Part shown: in pieces, positions 19,335 to 20,124 of the stretch | Numbering within the stretch: position 1 is the stretch's first letter | Layout of the letters: every line of letters begins with the position of its first letter | Virus record (IMG/VR): IMGVR_UViG_3300029923_000125 | Location: 1 to 20,124 of that record | Origin: a virus | Reading direction: 5' to 3' (one strand) | DNA length: 20,124 nucleotides | Translations under genes and position numbers: made by a program | The notes under the pieces: generated by a model | What the model was told of the DNA's origin: nothing | Databases searched by the model: none | The model's input: the letters and a program-made list of their open reading frames with translations, nothing else

Positions 19335-19637
19335 CCTTATTGTTTCAGATATATTAATCATAGTATAATCACTTACCGTAGCAATATAACCCTTTACTCT
19401 TTTCTTATCAACTGTTCTTATCTGCTCACATAATGCTATTGATGGTTTAATAAGACCATCTACTGGGGCATGAGTTATCGTGAAACTCTTGGTAGCAGAC
19501 GTTATTGGAACAATTGTTACTGTAGGCGAGGTTGCATTACCTAAATTGGCTTGTATTATTAAGCATGGTCTACATCTCCTCTGTTCACTACCTACTGTTT
19601 CCCCTAAGTCTACCCAATATATCTCTGCTCTTTTCAT
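19317..19637 (-). CDS. MazF/PemK-family mRNA interferase toxin
   Basis: 106 codons. AAAGGAG about 13 bases before the ATG at 19637. MKRAEIYWVDLGETVGSEQR, with the CRPCLIIQ that follows, is the N-terminal strand-loop of MazF/PemK proteins (GSEQ and RP motifs). TVTIVPITSATK holds the conserved Thr/Ser region, and PSIALCEQIRTVDKKRV the second conserved block (SxALxEQIRTIDKxR). These are ribosome-independent mRNA endoribonucleases. No MazE-like antitoxin gene is seen beside it: upstream is a 46-codon gene of different appearance, downstream the redoxin. It has its own consensus promoter. In a phage this could reprogramme host mRNA or be a stand-alone regulator. Confidence 0.9.
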   Translation of the reverse strand: MKRAEIYWVDLGETVGSEQRRCRPCLIIQANLGNATSPTVTIVPITSATKSFTITHAPVDGLIKPSIALCEQIRTVDKKRVKGYIATVSDYTMINISETIRLTLGL

Positions 19638-19670
19638 AATTTATCTCTCCTTTATTTAACTTTATAACTT

Positions 19671-19699
19671 ATTATAGCATGATATATTGGGTATGTCAA
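19671..19699 (-). promoter_or_regulatory. Perfect consensus sigma-A promoter for the mazF-like gene
   Basis: On the minus strand: TTGACA (19699-19694), a 17-base spacer ending ATGC, and TATAAT (19676-19671), then AAGTTATAAAGTTAAAT, the downstream block shared with other promoters here. An imperfect hairpin (GGT-AATATC/GATATT-ACC) lies upstream at 19742-19765. Confidence 0.88.
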
Positions 19700-19861
19700 G
19701 TACATTGTGAATAATATTTTTGAATTGTTCGTGATTAGCAAGGTACAATATCAACCGATATTACCTTAATCCAGCCTTTAATGCTGATTTCTTTTAGCTT
19801 GCATCCATATTCTTCTCTCTCCGCATTCTTCTGTTCCTTTCATCCATCCAATCTCTCTTGC

Positions 19862-20002
19862 TCAAAACATTTGTACCTTGTAATATATGACCTTTTTGGT
19901 GAACCTCAGTATCATAAATTTGAACCAGCTGTTTGTATATTCCGATAGATAAACTTGCAATGTATCGTTGTAACAATATCGTACTTCATACTTTCCACCC
20001 AT
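19862..20002 (-). CDS. Small 46-residue protein of phage type
   Basis: 46 codons, with AAGGAGG seven bases before the ATG at 20002, one of the best ribosome sites in the window. The product starts MGGKYEVRYCYNDTLQVYLS and continues EYTNSWFKFM, then ends in a basic, hydrophobic stretch (TKKVIYYKVQMF). The '(K)YEVRY ... EYTNSxxKFI ... YYK' pattern resembles small Firmicute phage proteins I recall without function. Beyond its TGA, open frames continue in the other two phases (ending at 19794 and near 19738), so a frameshift or tiny overlapping genes cannot be excluded. Confidence 0.65.
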   Translation of the reverse strand: MGGKYEVRYCYNDTLQVYLSEYTNSWFKFMILRFTKKVIYYKVQMF

Positions 20003-20041
20003 GTTGAGACCTCCTTATGTAGAATATTTTTGTATTGCGCA

Positions 20042-20124
20042 CTAAACAGCAATAACAGGTGTAAGTATATTTTCGGCAATATTGCATATATATCCATCCG
20101 ATAAACGATATAGCGAATACCATA
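20042..20124 (-). CDS. C-terminal end of a gene entering from the right edge
   Basis: 26 codons are visible up to TAG at 20042: WYSLYRLSDGYICNIAENIL, then TPVIAV. The stop is followed by TGCGCAATACAAAAATA, the same kind of sequence found after several true stops here, and then by the strong ribosome site of the next gene, which supports this frame over the two others open at the edge. The family cannot be told from the fragment. Confidence 0.45.
   Translation of the reverse strand, partial: WYSLYRLSDGYICNIAENILTPVIAV

Overview
The window reads as part of a double-stranded DNA phage genome (or a prophage or phage-plasmid) from a low-GC, anaerobic Gram-positive host, most likely a Clostridia-type Firmicute. 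This rests on the AT-rich sequence, strong AGGAGG ribosome sites, near-consensus sigma-A promoters, an oxygen-sensitive class III ribonucleotide reductase, an SPP1-type portal, a BppU-type baseplate/adhesion protein and TTATCCACA DnaA boxes. Almost every gene lies on the minus strand and is read from right to left. No integrase, lysis gene, capsid gene or DNA polymerase is visible.

Right part (20124 to about 10800), early/metabolic region: a gene tail at the edge, a 46-codon gene, a MazF/PemK-like toxin with no visible antitoxin, then an operon redoxin - nrdD - nrdG - dUTPase - 49-codon gene closed by a terminator at 15921-15951. Next come many small cysteine-rich (probably zinc-binding) genes, a SprT-like metallopeptidase, a three-SH3 + DUF3310 protein, tiny membrane proteins, and a run of short genes ending at 10824. 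Nearly all carry good ribosome sites, and several are joined by TAATG overlaps. Nine near-identical promoters (TTGACA, 17-18 bases, TATAAT/TATACT, usually with an extended -10 TG) drive the early units.

Middle (10823 to 6699), accessory and control region: a 367-base AT-rich intergenic stretch full of TTACAGA-type motifs, then a GP3-like terminase small subunit with its own terminator. An origin-like block follows (9303-9702): three perfect DnaA boxes plus a degenerate one, inverted arrays of 9-base repeats, and three 16-base direct repeats. A minus-strand accessory cassette (9222 to 7607) ends with a GP88-like cysteine-rich protein and is bounded by a second 9-base array, a 13-base inverted repeat shared with the first array region, and two identical 14-base palindromes spaced 21 bases. 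The only plus-strand genes, a two-gene unit of 49 and 58 codons behind a perfect consensus promoter (6805-6833), separate this region from the late genes.

Left part (6698 to 1), late region: a calcineurin-like metallophosphoesterase, an 80-codon gene, terminase large subunit, portal, BppU-type adhesion protein, a receptor-binding-like protein and its small paralogue, and the start of a tail-fibre/lectin-like protein that runs off the left edge. The most novel features are the origin-like repeat block with its split 9-base arrays, the isolated plus-strand operon, the 5'-terminal mRNA hairpin at 8520-8548, and the shared early-promoter architecture.
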